A stretch of DNA of 64,000 nucleotides from an uncultured Flavobacteriaceae bacterium (GTDB lineage Bacteria; Bacteroidota; Bacteroidia; Flavobacteriales; Flavobacteriaceae). The notes beneath the pieces were generated by a model, which had not been told where the DNA came from, did no database searches, and saw only the letters and a list, made by a program, of their open reading frames with translations. Below are positions 55,701 through 64,000 of the stretch, piece after piece. The stretch covers positions 29,521-93,520 of the forward strand of contig CAJXUB010000003.1 in NCBI GenBank assembly GCA_913061125.1, written 5' to 3'. The position numbers were made by a program, and so were the translations under genes. The stretch's first letter is position 1. Each line of letters begins with the position of its first letter.

Positions 55701-58700
55701 TATTTTGGACACCCCTCAAAACAGCTGGGCTGGAATTTCGAGACAATTGACCTCAACCGATTTTGAACAAGCCAATGTGGAGTACATTGAATTTTGGTTG
55801 ATGGATCCATTTTTGGACAACCCGTCAAATCCCGGAGGAAAACTCATTTTAAATCTTGGAAATATTTCGGAAGATGTTTTAAAAGACGGAAAAAAACAAT
55901 ACGAAAATGGACTTCCCAATGATGGTAATGTTTCGTTGTTACCACAAACCACATGGGGAACAGTTACGCCACAAAATCAATCGTTAATTTACGCATTTTC
56001 CACCCAAGGCCAAGAGCGAACCAATCAAGATGTAGGCCTAGATGGTTATGACGATAGTGAAGAAACCAACACCAGCGATCCTCGATTTGCACCCTTCTCA
56101 AACCTTCAAGATCCAGCCAATGATAATTACGCCTATTATTTAAATACCAGCGGTGATATTTTTGAACGTTATAAACGCTACAACGGTTTGGAAGGCAATT
56201 CGCTGGATGTGTTTACAGAGACCAATAGAGGTTCCACAACCCAACCCGATGTGGAGGACATCAATAGGGATAACACCATGAATACCATCGACAGTTACTA
56301 CGAATATGAGATTGATGTGACCACTGCTGCGCTGAGCAACACCAATAACCCCTACATAGTCGATCGGAAAACAGTGAGTAACATCACCCTACCCAACGGT
56401 TCTCCATCAGGGAATATCAATTGGTATCAATTTAGAATTCCACTGACCGCTTTTTCAAACGCGGTGGGCGGTATTTCGGATTTTAGATCCATTCGATTTA
56501 CAAGATTATATTTGAAAGATTTCACACAAACTACCGTTTTACGCTTTGGAACCTTAGATCTGGTTCGTAGCGATTGGAGGCGTTACCTGCAATCGTTAGA
56601 CACCGATTCCGATGCCGCAACCTTGCTTGAACCTACAGAATTTAGCGTTGGAATTGTTGGAATTCAAGAAAATGATGGCAGCTATGTTTCGCCCCCGAGC
56701 GTACAGCGCGAGCAGTTGAACAATAACAATACAGTGGTTCGCCAAAATGAACAATCGTTGGTTGTTGATGTGTGTGATTTGGAACGTCGCGATTCCAGAG
56801 CCGTTTTCAAAAACATTAATGTAGACATGCGACAATACAAAAAAATTAGAATGTTTATTCATGCAGAAGATGGCGAATCCGATAGTTTTCAGCAAGGCAA
56901 CTTGGTAGCATTTGTTCGTATGGGAAATGATTTTACCCAAAATTATTACCAGTTGGAATTGCCTTTACGGAAATCTTCAGGAGCTTTGGGGGCATCCGAA
57001 TCTGAGGTTTGGCCAGAGTATAATGAACTAAATATTCCATTGAATTTACTCGAGAAAATTAAAGCACTAGGAATTAGCCAAGGAACTTTAACAAACGAGG
57101 ATCCAACATTTTATGATGTAATTGACGGAGAACTTCAAGAAACACCAGTGAACGAGTTTTCGCCGTTTTCACTCACGTCAAGTTCTTCTCAGTCCGAGGG
57201 CCCCTTTGAGCAACGGATTGCCATAAAAGGAAACCCCAATTTTGGGGACATCCGTACCCTTATGGTTGGGATTAAAAACATAGGGTCCAGCGATCAATGT
57301 GCAGAGGTTTGGTTCAATGAACTTCGCATCGCCGATATGGATAACGAAGGCGGTTGGGCAGCCATAATGAGTATGGACAGTAACATTGCAGATTTTATGA
57401 ATGTTAATGCCACGGCCAAGCGCAGTACAACAGGATTCGGAAATTTGGATCAAGGACCAAACGAGCGAAGCCGTGAGGATCTGAAGCAATATGATGTTGT
57501 AACCAACATGAACATAGGCCAGTTGTTACCCAAAAAATGGGGGCTTCAAATTCCATTCAATTATGGGCAGAGCGAAACCCTTATAACTCCAGAATACGAT
57601 CAGCAATACAAAGATTTGAAACTTCAAAACCGATTGGACGCTGCCGCGTCAAACGAAGAGCGCGATCGAATTAGAACACAATCTGAAGATTACACCAAAC
57701 GCCAGAGTATAAATTTTATTGGAGTCAAAAAACAACGCACTGGCGAGGCCAAGCCCCAGCCCTACGACGTGGAAAACTTCACGTTCAACTACGCCTACAA
57801 TGAAATGAAACATCGAGATTTTGAGATTGAAAATTCTCTAGATCAAAATGTGCGAGTTGGGGCCAATTACAGCTACAGCTTTCAACCGCTAAATTTTGAA
57901 CCTTTTAAAAAGAACGACTCCTTGTTTAATGGCAGATATTGGAAGATTTTAAAGGATTTCAACCTGAATTTATTGCCATCAAATGTGACCATTAATTCGG
58001 ATATAATCCGGCAGTACAACAGTCAAAAATTTCGAGACGCAGAATTGGGGGCAAACAATCTTACGGTTGGGGAACTTATTCGCCGCAACTACACCTTCGA
58101 TTTGCAATACACCATCAATTATCAATTGACCAATGCACTGAGTTTGAATTTTACATCCTCAAATAATCATATTGTTCGAAATTATTTTATCAATGACGAT
58201 TTGAACGGCGATCCAGATCCAACCTTAGATATTTGGGATCGATTTTTTGATTTTGGAGATCCCAACCGCCATACCCAACAATTGGGGATTAATTACCAAT
58301 TGCCATTGAATAAAATCCCAACCTTAAGTTTTCTTAACGCCAACTACTCTTATACTGGAGATTTCCAATGGAATAAAGGATCCGATCTTTTTGGTCAGCT
58401 CAATGTTAATGGCCAAACTTATAACTTGGGGAATTCGATTTCAAATGCCAATCAGCACAACCTAAATACGGCATTTGACATGCGAAAGTTGTACCGCTAT
58501 TTAGGGATTAAGACAGCATCAAGATCACGTCCTGCTAGAGTACAACGTTCGGACTCGAGAGGGTCTGCAAGCAGCACTGCGAAAACGAAATTTAATTTGA
58601 AAGATTTTGGGGTTGGACTGTTAACGGGCATCAAAAGAATGCAAGTGAATTATTCTGAAAGTAACAGTTCATTTTTACCTGGATATTTACCCACTCCGGG

Positions 58701-59988
58701 CTTTATTGGAACTCTAAAACCAACCTTTGGTTACACCATGGGGAGTCAGCGGGATGTGCGTTACATCGCAGCTCAAAATGGATGGCTTACCACTTTTGAT
58801 CAGTTTAATCAGCAGTACACCGAAACTCACAATGAAAATCTAGATTATGCCATTAATACGGAGCCCCTTCAAGACTTAAAAATTGATTTTACGGGTGGTA
58901 AAACCTATGCGACCAACTTCACGGAAAATTTTAATACAACAGACACCAACGGCGACGGGTTGAGTGACACCTATAATTCATTGATACAGAACACATTTGG
59001 TAATTTTAATATTTCAACGTCATTAATTCGGACGGCCTTTAGCCAAAGCGATGAGCGGCGTTCTGAGGCCTTTGAAACCTTCAAATCCAACCGATTGGAA
59101 ATTGCCAACCGATTGGCCAATAATTTTTACGGCGCTAACGGTTACGCCACCGACGCAGATGGGTACCCCCTCGGATTTGGAAAAAACAGCCAATCCGTAT
59201 TGCTTCCTGCTTTTCTGTCTGCTTATTCCGGCAAGAAAGCGTCTAAAATTAGTTTAGGTGCATTTAGAAATGTTCCGATTCCAAATTGGACTTTAAAATA
59301 TACGGGCTTCATGCGCAATAAGTGGTTTAAAAAACACTTTAGGCGTTTTTCCATCACACACGGCTACAGAGCGTCTTACACCATAAACCAATTTCGAACC
59401 AATTTGGATTACAACGCTCCCGATTCTAGTGTGGACTATGCTTCACAAAACCCTAACGTGTTGGACCAATCAGGGAATTTTAAATCCCAGATGCTATTCA
59501 GTAACGTGAATTTGGTGGAGCAATTTAGCCCCTTAATTAAGATCGATTTTGAAATGAAAAATTCTGTTAAATTATCTACAGAAATCAAAAAAGATCGTAG
59601 CTTGTCCATCAGTTTTGACAATAACCTGTTGACAGAAATTCAGGGCAACGAGTATATTATTGGATTAGGGTATCGAATCAAAGATTTACGAATTCGATCC
59701 AAGTTGGCAGGACCGAGAAAAATCATCAAAAGTGATTTGAATATGAAAGCCGATTTGTCCATTCGAAACAACAAAACTATAATAAGATATTTAGATTTGG
59801 ATAACAATCAGGTCAGTGCGGGTCAAACGATTTGGAGTTTAAAATACGCTGCAGATTATGCGTTTAGTAATAATCTTACCGCTATTTTTTACTTTGACTA
59901 CGCATTTTCAAAATATGCCATTTCTACTGCTTTCCCCCAAACCACCATTCGGTCTGGCTTTACGTTACGGTATAATTTTGGAAATTAA
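52738..59988 (+). CDS. sprA: SprA, type IX secretion translocon / gliding motility protein
   Basis: Very large outer-membrane beta-barrel forming the type IX export channel, also needed for gliding. 2416 residues, matching SprA family size. The signal peptide is clear ([14 protein letters not shown]). The start must be TTG 52738: no ATG or GTG occurs in frame between the stop at 52708 and the signal peptide. The text is rich in Asn, Asp, aromatic strands and repeated [15 protein letters not shown] patterns, ending in Phe-rich strands ([11 protein letters not shown]), typical of barrels. Begins 5 nt after ruvA, with gcvH 17 nt beyond its end. The cargo protein at 1731-4472 would use this channel. 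Confidence 0.95.
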   Translation: MEYATPKIFLNTRFGPLLILLLFASTLHAQQPSTVRDSTSTTFSFSDLKIPNPSSIVSQYTYDPTTDRYYYTSKVGEFNINYPVILTPKEFQALVQQENLKAYYKEKLDAYAGQKEGSEEAKNNLIPDLYVNSNFFKTIFGSNVISVVPQGSVEMDLGLMYTKQENPAFSPRNQSNLTFDFDQRISLSLMGKVGTRLQVNANYDTQSTFDFQNLIKLEFDPTIDGGEDNILQKLEIGNVNMPINSSLINGAQSLFGVKTELQFGKTRITGVFSEQQSETRNIVAQGGGTLQDFDFFGLDYDENRHFFLAQYFRDHYDEALANYPFINSQVQITRIEVWVTNRTNQTQNIRNVVALQDLGESERIGLTAIPGGFINVAPGAYPDNSNNDFDPSNIGGAGSQLTQAIRDIATTQSGFLPPGVNEGFDYGKLENARKLIQGNEYTVNTQLGYISLNQRLQNDEVLAVAYQFTVGGEVFQVGEFANDGLSATDVVSDTNTGNQIVNNQSLVLKMLKSAVTNVNLPIWDLMMKNIYNTGAYQLSQEDFKLNIFYNETSSLNYITPVSGTPFPTPAGNADAISETPLIRLFNFDRLNFNNDPQNKGDGFFDFVPGITVIPQNGKIIFTKVEPFGSYLFETLRLSPSENYDGDETIAGNYNANQQKYVYQSLYNSTKTAALQDSEKNKFKIRGRYKSTGGTGIPIGAFNVPRGSVKVTAGGRVLVEGVDYTVNYQIGTVQILDPALQSSNIPIQVSVENNAVFGQQTKRFTGFNVEHQFNKDFVLGATLLNLNERPITQKANYGTEPINNTIFGLNGNYSTEVPFLTRAANKLPNIDTDVVSNVSVRGEFAYLKPGAPKGTNFNGEVTSYIDDFEGTQNGISLLSPQAWFLSSRPKGLGRIYAQGNEDESGYQNGFDRALLNWYTVDPIFYSSQRPGEITDDDISNLYTRRIFIDELFPEIDLVTGQYTVINALDLVYQPQERGPYNYQPGAEDGILDTPQNSWAGISRQLTSTDFEQANVEYIEFWLMDPFLDNPSNPGGKLILNLGNISEDVLKDGKKQYENGLPNDGNVSLLPQTTWGTVTPQNQSLIYAFSTQGQERTNQDVGLDGYDDSEETNTSDPRFAPFSNLQDPANDNYAYYLNTSGDIFERYKRYNGLEGNSLDVFTETNRGSTTQPDVEDINRDNTMNTIDSYYEYEIDVTTAALSNTNNPYIVDRKTVSNITLPNGSPSGNINWYQFRIPLTAFSNAVGGISDFRSIRFTRLYLKDFTQTTVLRFGTLDLVRSDWRRYLQSLDTDSDAATLLEPTEFSVGIVGIQENDGSYVSPPSVQREQLNNNNTVVRQNEQSLVVDVCDLERRDSRAVFKNINVDMRQYKKIRMFIHAEDGESDSFQQGNLVAFVRMGNDFTQNYYQLELPLRKSSGALGASESEVWPEYNELNIPLNLLEKIKALGISQGTLTNEDPTFYDVIDGELQETPVNEFSPFSLTSSSSQSEGPFEQRIAIKGNPNFGDIRTLMVGIKNIGSSDQCAEVWFNELRIADMDNEGGWAAIMSMDSNIADFMNVNATAKRSTTGFGNLDQGPNERSREDLKQYDVVTNMNIGQLLPKKWGLQIPFNYGQSETLITPEYDQQYKDLKLQNRLDAAASNEERDRIRTQSEDYTKRQSINFIGVKKQRTGEAKPQPYDVENFTFNYAYNEMKHRDFEIENSLDQNVRVGANYSYSFQPLNFEPFKKNDSLFNGRYWKILKDFNLNLLPSNVTINSDIIRQYNSQKFRDAELGANNLTVGELIRRNYTFDLQYTINYQLTNALSLNFTSSNNHIVRNYFINDDLNGDPDPTLDIWDRFFDFGDPNRHTQQLGINYQLPLNKIPTLSFLNANYSYTGDFQWNKGSDLFGQLNVNGQTYNLGNSISNANQHNLNTAFDMRKLYRYLGIKTASRSRPARVQRSDSRGSASSTAKTKFNLKDFGVGLLTGIKRMQVNYSESNSSFLPGYLPTPGFIGTLKPTFGYTMGSQRDVRYIAAQNGWLTTFDQFNQQYTETHNENLDYAINTEPLQDLKIDFTGGKTYATNFTENFNTTDTNGDGLSDTYNSLIQNTFGNFNISTSLIRTAFSQSDERRSEAFETFKSNRLEIANRLANNFYGANGYATDADGYPLGFGKNSQSVLLPAFLSAYSGKKASKISLGAFRNVPIPNWTLKYTGFMRNKWFKKHFRRFSITHGYRASYTINQFRTNLDYNAPDSSVDYASQNPNVLDQSGNFKSQMLFSNVNLVEQFSPLIKIDFEMKNSVKLSTEIKKDRSLSISFDNNLLTEIQGNEYIIGLGYRIKDLRIRSKLAGPRKIIKSDLNMKADLSIRNNKTIIRYLDLDNNQVSAGQTIWSLKYAADYAFSNNLTAIFYFDYAFSKYAISTAFPQTTIRSGFTLRYNFGN

Positions 59989-60005
59989 CTTTTGAACAAA
60001 ATAAC

Positions 60006-60386
60006 ATGAATGTACCAGAAGATTTAAAATACACCAAAGACCACGAGTGGATTCGTGTAGATGGCGATGTCCTCACGGTTGGAATTACCGATTTTGCCCA
60101 AGGTGAATTGGGTGATATTGTGTATGTTGAAGTCGATACTTTAGACGAAACATTAGAGGCAGAGGAGGTGTTTGGCACAGTTGAAGCTGTTAAAACAGTC
60201 TCCGATTTATTTTTACCCGTTTCAGGCGAAGTCATCGAATTTAACGATGCTTTAGAAGATGCGCCAGAACAAGTTAATGACGACCCCTATGGCGAAGGGT
60301 GGATGATAAAACTTAAGTGCAACGATTTGTCGGAATTAGACCAATTATTATCCGCCTCAGATTATAAAACCCTAATTGGTGCCTAA
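60006..60386 (+). CDS. gcvH: Glycine cleavage system H protein
   Basis: Lipoyl-carrying shuttle protein of the glycine cleavage system. 126 residues, with the lipoylated Lys63 in [16 protein letters not shown] and the conserved start [15 protein letters not shown]. Genes for the P and T proteins are not in the window. Lies between sprA and a VanZ-like gene, which it overlaps by 8-11 nt. Confidence 0.95.
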   Translation: MNVPEDLKYTKDHEWIRVDGDVLTVGITDFAQGELGDIVYVEVDTLDETLEAEEVFGTVEAVKTVSDLFLPVSGEVIEFNDALEDAPEQVNDDPYGEGWMIKLKCNDLSELDQLLSASDYKTLIGA

Positions 60387-60762
60387 AAAGTACATCATTA
60401 GAGGCCTATGTTTTGGATATGCCCTGCTGGTAGCCGTAGGAAGCCTTATTGATACAAAAAAAGCGCCAAGATTTGATTTCGTATTTGAAGATAAAATTAT
60501 CCATTTTTTGGCCTATCTGATGCTTTGTGTTTTCTTTTTTTTAGGACTAAAAACCTTCCGTATTCGGCGTGGTGTTAAGAACGCTGTTGCAATAACTTTA
60601 ATTTTTGGAACAGTTCTTGAACTCCTTCAGAAAGTAGTAACGGACCACAGAACCTTCGACCTGTTCGATTTACTTGCCAACGGCTTGGGCGTTCTTACAG
60701 CTGCATTACTCATAAGGAAAAACAAAACAATCCTTGTTAAAAAACTAGAAACGTTTATGTAA
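60376..60762 (+). CDS. VanZ-like small membrane protein
   Basis: 128 residues if started at TTG 60376; GTG 60379 is one codon later and equally possible. No ATG is available near the 5' end. Four hydrophobic helices, with the family motif [20 protein letters not shown] and [36 protein letters not shown], including the Glu and Asp-x-x-x-Asn residues typical of VanZ domains. The family is linked to envelope functions, including low-level teicoplanin resistance in enterococci; the role here is unknown. It overlaps the gcvH 3' end, so translation is likely coupled. Confidence 0.85.
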   Translation: MVPKKYIIRGLCFGYALLVAVGSLIDTKKAPRFDFVFEDKIIHFLAYLMLCVFFFLGLKTFRIRRGVKNAVAITLIFGTVLELLQKVVTDHRTFDLFDLLANGLGVLTAALLIRKNKTILVKKLETFM

Positions 60763-60810
60763 TTATATAATTTTTATTTAATTTAACCCCCTCGAAAAAA
60801 AAACATTGTA

Positions 60811-61530
60811 ATGGAATCAAAGAAAAACCCAAAAGCAGATGTCAGTAGAAACGGCTCGATTTATTTCGCTGTTGGATTGGCACTTATGTTATTTTTAACA
60901 TATTCTACATTGAACTACAAAACCTACGACAAATCTGATATAGATATCGGAAAGTTGAATATGGATGATGAATTGGATGAAGAAATCCCGATCATCGAAC
61001 AAGTGATTCCCCCGCCACCCCCGCCACCGCCACCAGCAGCACCTGAGGTTATAGAAGTTGTGGAAGACGAGGAAGAAGTAGAAGAAACAGTAATCGAATC
61101 GACAGAAACAGATCAGGAAGAAGAAATCGTTGAGGTTGAAGAAATTGAAGTTGAAGAAGTTGTGGAAGATGTAGAAGTCCCCTTTGCGGTTATCGAAAAT
61201 GTACCAGAATACCCCGGTTGTGAGCGAGGTTCAAATGCGGATAAGCGTAAGTGTATGTCCGAAAAAATTGCAAAATTCGTGCAACGAAAATTTAACACCG
61301 ATTTAGCTGGAGATTTAGGTCTTTCAGGACGACAAAGAATTAGTGTTATTTTCAAAATCGATAAAAATGGAAACGTTACAGGGGTGCGCTCCAGAGCACC
61401 GCATCCAAGGTTGGAAAAAGAGGCCGCTAGGGTGATCAATATGTTGCCAAAAATGAAACCTGGACGCCAAAGAGGAAAACCGGTAATTGTTCCATACTCC
61501 TTACCCATTACTTTTCAGGTTCAAGATTAA
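60811..61530 (+). CDS. tonB: Energy transducer TonB
   Basis: Couples the inner-membrane proton gradient to outer-membrane receptors. 239 residues: one N-terminal membrane helix (about 16-35), a nine-proline run (about 67-75), then an acidic Glu/Val-rich stretch (about 78-128) instead of the Lys-Pro repeats of E. coli TonB, and a C-terminal TonB domain with VPEYPGCERGSNADKRKCMSEKI and VIFKIDKNGNVTGVRSRAPHPRLEKEAARVINMLPKMKPGRQRGKPV. ExbB/D are not adjacent. A bidirectional hairpin follows. Confidence 0.93.
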   Translation: MESKKNPKADVSRNGSIYFAVGLALMLFLTYSTLNYKTYDKSDIDIGKLNMDDELDEEIPIIEQVIPPPPPPPPPAAPEVIEVVEDEEEVEETVIESTETDQEEEIVEVEEIEVEEVVEDVEVPFAVIENVPEYPGCERGSNADKRKCMSEKIAKFVQRKFNTDLAGDLGLSGRQRISVIFKIDKNGNVTGVRSRAPHPRLEKEAARVINMLPKMKPGRQRGKPVIVPYSLPITFQVQD

Positions 61531-61553
61531 TTTTTCTTAAAATAATAATGACT

Positions 61554-61581
61554 AAACATCCTGCCAATGGGCGGGATGTTT
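61554..61581. terminator. Bidirectional terminator between tonB and the aspartic protease gene
   Basis: AAACATCCTGCC, loop AATG, GGCGGGATGTTT: a 12-bp stem with one T-G wobble, with a short T-rich tail on the plus strand. It separates two convergent genes; the minus-strand gene stops at its right edge. Confidence 0.75.
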
Positions 61582-62030
61582 TATTTTAAATAAAGATAAT
61601 TTTTGTTGTAGTCGATCACGGCTTTCCCTTTTTTTAGGACATCCGCACCAATAATCCCATCAACTGCTTTGAGATTTGCAGTTACAAAGGCCGAGTTAAT
61701 GGGGTTTAGATCAATCAATGCCAAACTGCAATTAGAATCCCCCCAGCGGCCAATTTTGAGGCGGTTGTTGTTGGACATTTGTGCCTCAATTCGTTCAGGT
61801 CCAGCTCCGTGAGCTTTTAAGGTAGTTTGGTCTAGTTTCAAATTGAATTTTTCAATGGAATCTTCTGAAATAAAGGTTGTTGAAGCTCCAGTATCTAAAA
61901 TAAACCAACCCCTTGTCCCATTGATTTCAGCCACAATTTTATAGTGATTACTCGCAATAAAATGCAATTTCGCTTTGAAAAATCCTTTTTCAACCAAAAA
62001 ATGTTGTAACTCTGTGTGGTTCAAGTACAT
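61581..62030 (-). CDS. Retropepsin-like aspartic protease
   Basis: 149 residues from ATG 62030; upstream in-frame starts lie beyond the -7 box and inside tatD. The active-site motif is WFILDTGAST with Asp46-Thr-Gly, followed by flap-like segments and VDGIIGADVLKKGKAVIDYNKNYLYL, the second signature of clan AA single-domain aspartic peptidases. Such proteins dimerise like retroviral proteases. No signal peptide is evident with this start. Function in bacteria is largely unknown. Divergent from tatD across 45 nt. Confidence 0.85.
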   Translation of the reverse strand: MYLNHTELQHFLVEKGFFKAKLHFIASNHYKIVAEINGTRGWFILDTGASTTFISEDSIEKFNLKLDQTTLKAHGAGPERIEAQMSNNNRLKIGRWGDSNCSLALIDLNPINSAFVTANLKAVDGIIGADVLKKGKAVIDYNKNYLYLK

Positions 62031-62041
62031 TAACTTTGTCA

Positions 62042-62049
62042 CAAATATA
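62042..62049 (-). promoter_or_regulatory. -7 box of the aspartic protease gene
   Basis: TATATTTG on the minus strand (perfect TAnnTTTG), 11 nt before ATG 62030 and 13 nt from the opposing tatD -7 box. Confidence 0.6.
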
Positions 62050-62062
62050 AGATACAAAATAC

Positions 62063-62070
62063 TATTTTTG
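62063..62070 (+). promoter_or_regulatory. tatD -7 box
   Basis: TATTTTTG (perfect TAnnTTTG), 5 nt before ATG 62076, again suggesting a leaderless transcript. Confidence 0.6.
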
Positions 62071-62075
62071 CTTAA

Positions 62076-62843
62076 ATGATATTGACCGATACACACACCC
62101 ATCTTTATGTGGAGCAATTTGATCTGGATCGAGACGCGATGATATCGCGAGCCCTTAACGCTGGGATATCTCGTTTTTTTGTACCTGCGATAGATTCGAC
62201 CTACACCTCAGCGATGCATCAACTAAAGTCCAATCATCCAGAACATGTGCATCTTATGATGGGGCTGCATCCCACTCATGTAAAAGACAATTACCAGTTG
62301 GAATTGGAGCATGTCAAAACCCAATTGGAAGAGCACGATTTTGTGGCTGTGGGTGAAATTGGGATTGATTTGTATTGGGATAAAAGTACTTTAAATGCTC
62401 AACAGGACGCTTTTATATATCAAATCCAATTGGCTAAAATGCACAACCTTCCCATTGTCATTCATTGCAGAGAAGCATTTGATGAAATTTTTGATATTTT
62501 GGAGGATGAAGCAACAGAGGATTTAAGGGGGATTTTTCATTGTTTTACGGGGAACTTAACACAAGCGCAACAAGCCATTTCATACAACATGACTCTTGGA
62601 ATTGGAGGAGTGGTGACCTTCAAGAACGGTAGAATAGATCAGTTTTTAAATCAAATTCCAATCGAGCATATCGTGTTGGAAACCGATGCGCCCTATCTTT
62701 CTCCAACACCCTTTCGAGGTAAACGCAACGAAAGTGCCTATTTGACCCATGTGTTGGATAAAGTTGCCGAAATTTACGGGCTCGATCAAAATACCGTTGC
62801 AGAAATTACAACCGAAAATTCCAAATCAATTTTTAACATCTAA
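62076..62843 (+). CDS. tatD: TatD-family metal-dependent DNase
   Basis: TIM-barrel metallohydrolase of the TatD/YcfH group. 255 residues with the metal motif DTHTHL near the start, GEIGIDLYW with the bridging Glu, VIHCREAFDE, IFHCFTGN and LETDAPYLSP. Family members act as 3'-5' exonucleases or D-aminoacyl-tRNA deacylases; which one cannot be told here. Four nt upstream of the asparaginase gene, so they form a two-gene operon. Confidence 0.92.
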   Translation: MILTDTHTHLYVEQFDLDRDAMISRALNAGISRFFVPAIDSTYTSAMHQLKSNHPEHVHLMMGLHPTHVKDNYQLELEHVKTQLEEHDFVAVGEIGIDLYWDKSTLNAQQDAFIYQIQLAKMHNLPIVIHCREAFDEIFDILEDEATEDLRGIFHCFTGNLTQAQQAISYNMTLGIGGVVTFKNGRIDQFLNQIPIEHIVLETDAPYLSPTPFRGKRNESAYLTHVLDKVAEIYGLDQNTVAEITTENSKSIFNI

Positions 62844-62847
62844 TGCC

Positions 62848-63876
62848 ATGCAAGGGACTATTCTACTGATATATACCGGCGGAACGATCGGGATGGTAAA
62901 AAGCGCAGGCAGTGACGCGCTTCAGGCGTTTGATTTTAAAACCTTATTGAACAATATTCCAGAATTGAACCTTTTGGACTGCCACATTGATACGGTGTCA
63001 TTCAGCCGTCCTTTGGACTCTTCAGAGATGAATCCGCAACATTGGGTTGAAATGGCATCGATTATTCAAAACCATTACGACAAGTACGACGGTTTTGTGG
63101 TGCTTCACGGCAGTGACACCATGAGTTACACGGCCTCTGCATTGAGTTTTATGCTCGAGAATTTAAACAAACCGGTTATCTTGACCGGTTCACAACTGCC
63201 GATTGGAGACCTTAGAACGGATGCCAAAGAAAATCTTATTACGGCGGTTCAATTGGCCAGTTTACGACAAAACAATGAGCCCGTCATTAAAGAAGTGGGA
63301 TTGTATTTTGAATATAAACTTTATAGAGGAAATAGAACAACCAAGATTGATGCCGATCATTTTGAAGCGTTTGCATCCTATAATTTTCCGCCCTTAGTGA
63401 CATCGGGGGTTCGGTTGGTTGTTCAGCATCAATTGCTATGGGATTTTGCTGGAACAAAACCCTTAAAAGTCCATACCGATTTAGAGAGCCGGGTTGGCAT
63501 AATTAAGATGTTTCCGGGAATTACGCCAGAATTTTTTGACCATTTGGCATCCTTCGATAATTTGAAAGGACTTGTCATTGAAACCTACGGTTCTGGCAAT
63601 GCTACAACAGCGCAATGGTTTTTGGATGTTCTAAAAGCCATTATCGATAAAGGCGTTCATGTGGTTAACGTCACTCAATGCGCTGGCGGTAGGGTAAGTA
63701 TGGGTCATTATAAAACCAGTCAGTCGTTGTTAAAAATTGGGGTCATTTCTGGAAAAGATATTACAACGGAGGCTGCCATAACCAAAATGATGTATCTGCT
63801 GGGCAATTCTGCCCCTAAAAGTGAATTTAAAACCCTTTTTGAAACCTCACTTCGGGGGGAGTTAACTGAAAATTAA
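62848..63876 (+). CDS. ansA: Type I (cytoplasmic) L-asparaginase
   Basis: Hydrolyses asparagine to aspartate and ammonia. 342 residues from ATG 62848; longer in-frame readings lie inside tatD. Both catalytic signatures are present: IYTGGTIGMV (first Thr) and VLHGSDTMSYTASALSF (second Thr-Asp). There is no signal peptide, so the type I cytoplasmic form is most likely. Follows tatD closely. A weak hairpin (TCCCA/TGGGA) lies between its end and the tRNA-Ser gene. Confidence 0.93.
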   Translation: MQGTILLIYTGGTIGMVKSAGSDALQAFDFKTLLNNIPELNLLDCHIDTVSFSRPLDSSEMNPQHWVEMASIIQNHYDKYDGFVVLHGSDTMSYTASALSFMLENLNKPVILTGSQLPIGDLRTDAKENLITAVQLASLRQNNEPVIKEVGLYFEYKLYRGNRTTKIDADHFEAFASYNFPPLVTSGVRLVVQHQLLWDFAGTKPLKVHTDLESRVGIIKMFPGITPEFFDHLASFDNLKGLVIETYGSGNATTAQWFLDVLKAIIDKGVHVVNVTQCAGGRVSMGHYKTSQSLLKIGVISGKDITTEAAITKMMYLLGNSAPKSEFKTLFETSLRGELTEN

Positions 63877-63947
63877 GAAGAATTTCTTTTTAGAATTGAA
63901 CAATTTTTTATTTATTTGACATCCCAAAAAAATGGGAAATTTTAATT

Positions 63948-64000
63948 AGAGAGGTGGCCGAGTGGTCGAAGGCGCACGCCTGGAAAGTGTGTATACGCCA
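63948..64000 (+). tRNA. tRNA-Ser (anticodon GGA), 5' part
   Basis: Truncated by the window edge. The D-arm GCCGAGTGGTCGAAGGC, the anticodon stem CACGC/GTGTG around loop CTGGAAA (anticodon GGA) and the beginning of a long variable arm are present, as expected for a class II tRNA-Ser. The 3' half lies outside. Confidence 0.9.

Noticed and set aside
63918..63938. TCCCA/TGGGA hairpin between ansA and tRNA-Ser
   Set aside because: Only 5 bp with an A-rich loop; too weak to list as a terminator, although T residues follow.
1..64000. CRISPR arrays, insertion sequences, prophage, toxin-antitoxin or defence modules
   Set aside because: Read through on both strands: no direct-repeat arrays, transposase or integrase motifs, or island-like composition change were seen. 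The window is almost all core genes.

Overview
The window reads as chromosome of a member of the Flavobacteriaceae (phylum Bacteroidota). Support comes from a full-length SprA (type IX secretion translocon), a secreted protein with a C-terminal type IX sorting domain, an alternative complex III operon next to an aa3-type oxidase, a DUF2723/GT117 membrane protein, and many promoters of the Bacteroidota type (-7 box TAnnTTTG, sometimes with a TTTG or TTG about 19-21 nt upstream). Nearly everything is conserved core genome. I see no insertion sequence, prophage, CRISPR array, toxin-antitoxin pair or defence island.

Layout. 1-4.5 kb: start of a lipoprotein gene, dGTPase, and a secreted BNR/propeller protein. 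4.5-8.7 kb: dxs, tadA, a small membrane protein and aspS. 8.7-15.1 kb: a tetR-tolC-MFP-RND efflux operon, divergent from a polyprenyl synthase. 16.3-20.3 kb: sucAB. 20.3-26.5 kb: polA, an unknown small gene, an MFS sugar transporter and a membrane-anchored metallophosphoesterase. 26.6-31.1 kb: a cysteine-less thioredoxin-like protein, the DUF2723 protein, and a winged-helix regulator with a membrane protein. 31.2-35.9 kb: tRNA-Gln and rimP-nusA-infB. 36-47.7 kb: a SPOR-domain protein, then actABCDEF-coxBA. 47.8-52.7 kb: ruvB, queG, maeB, ruvA. 52.7-61.5 kb: sprA, gcvH, a VanZ-like gene and tonB. 61.6-64 kb: a retropepsin-like protease, tatD, L-asparaginase and the start of tRNA-Ser.

How the parts fit: SucAB feeds the TCA cycle and MaeB produces pyruvate and NADPH from malate. 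The quinol pool drained by ActABCDEF passes electrons through its c-type hemes to the CoxBA oxidase, all encoded in one transcription unit. SprA exports sorting-domain cargo such as the protein at 1731-4472. TonB energises outer-membrane uptake.

No wholly new system stands out. The best leads are regulatory: several perfect -7 boxes lie only 4-5 nt before the start codon, implying leaderless mRNAs (tadA, dxs, polyprenyl synthase, ruvB, tatD); two divergent gene pairs have back-to-back -7 boxes; there are clear candidate operators for the TetR efflux operon and the winged-helix operon; a terminator-like hairpin lies in the rimP-nusA-infB leader; and a 12-bp inverted repeat covers the start codon of the DUF2723 gene. 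Among proteins, the redox-dead thioredoxin and the histidine-rich N-termini of ActF and CoxA are the most unusual.
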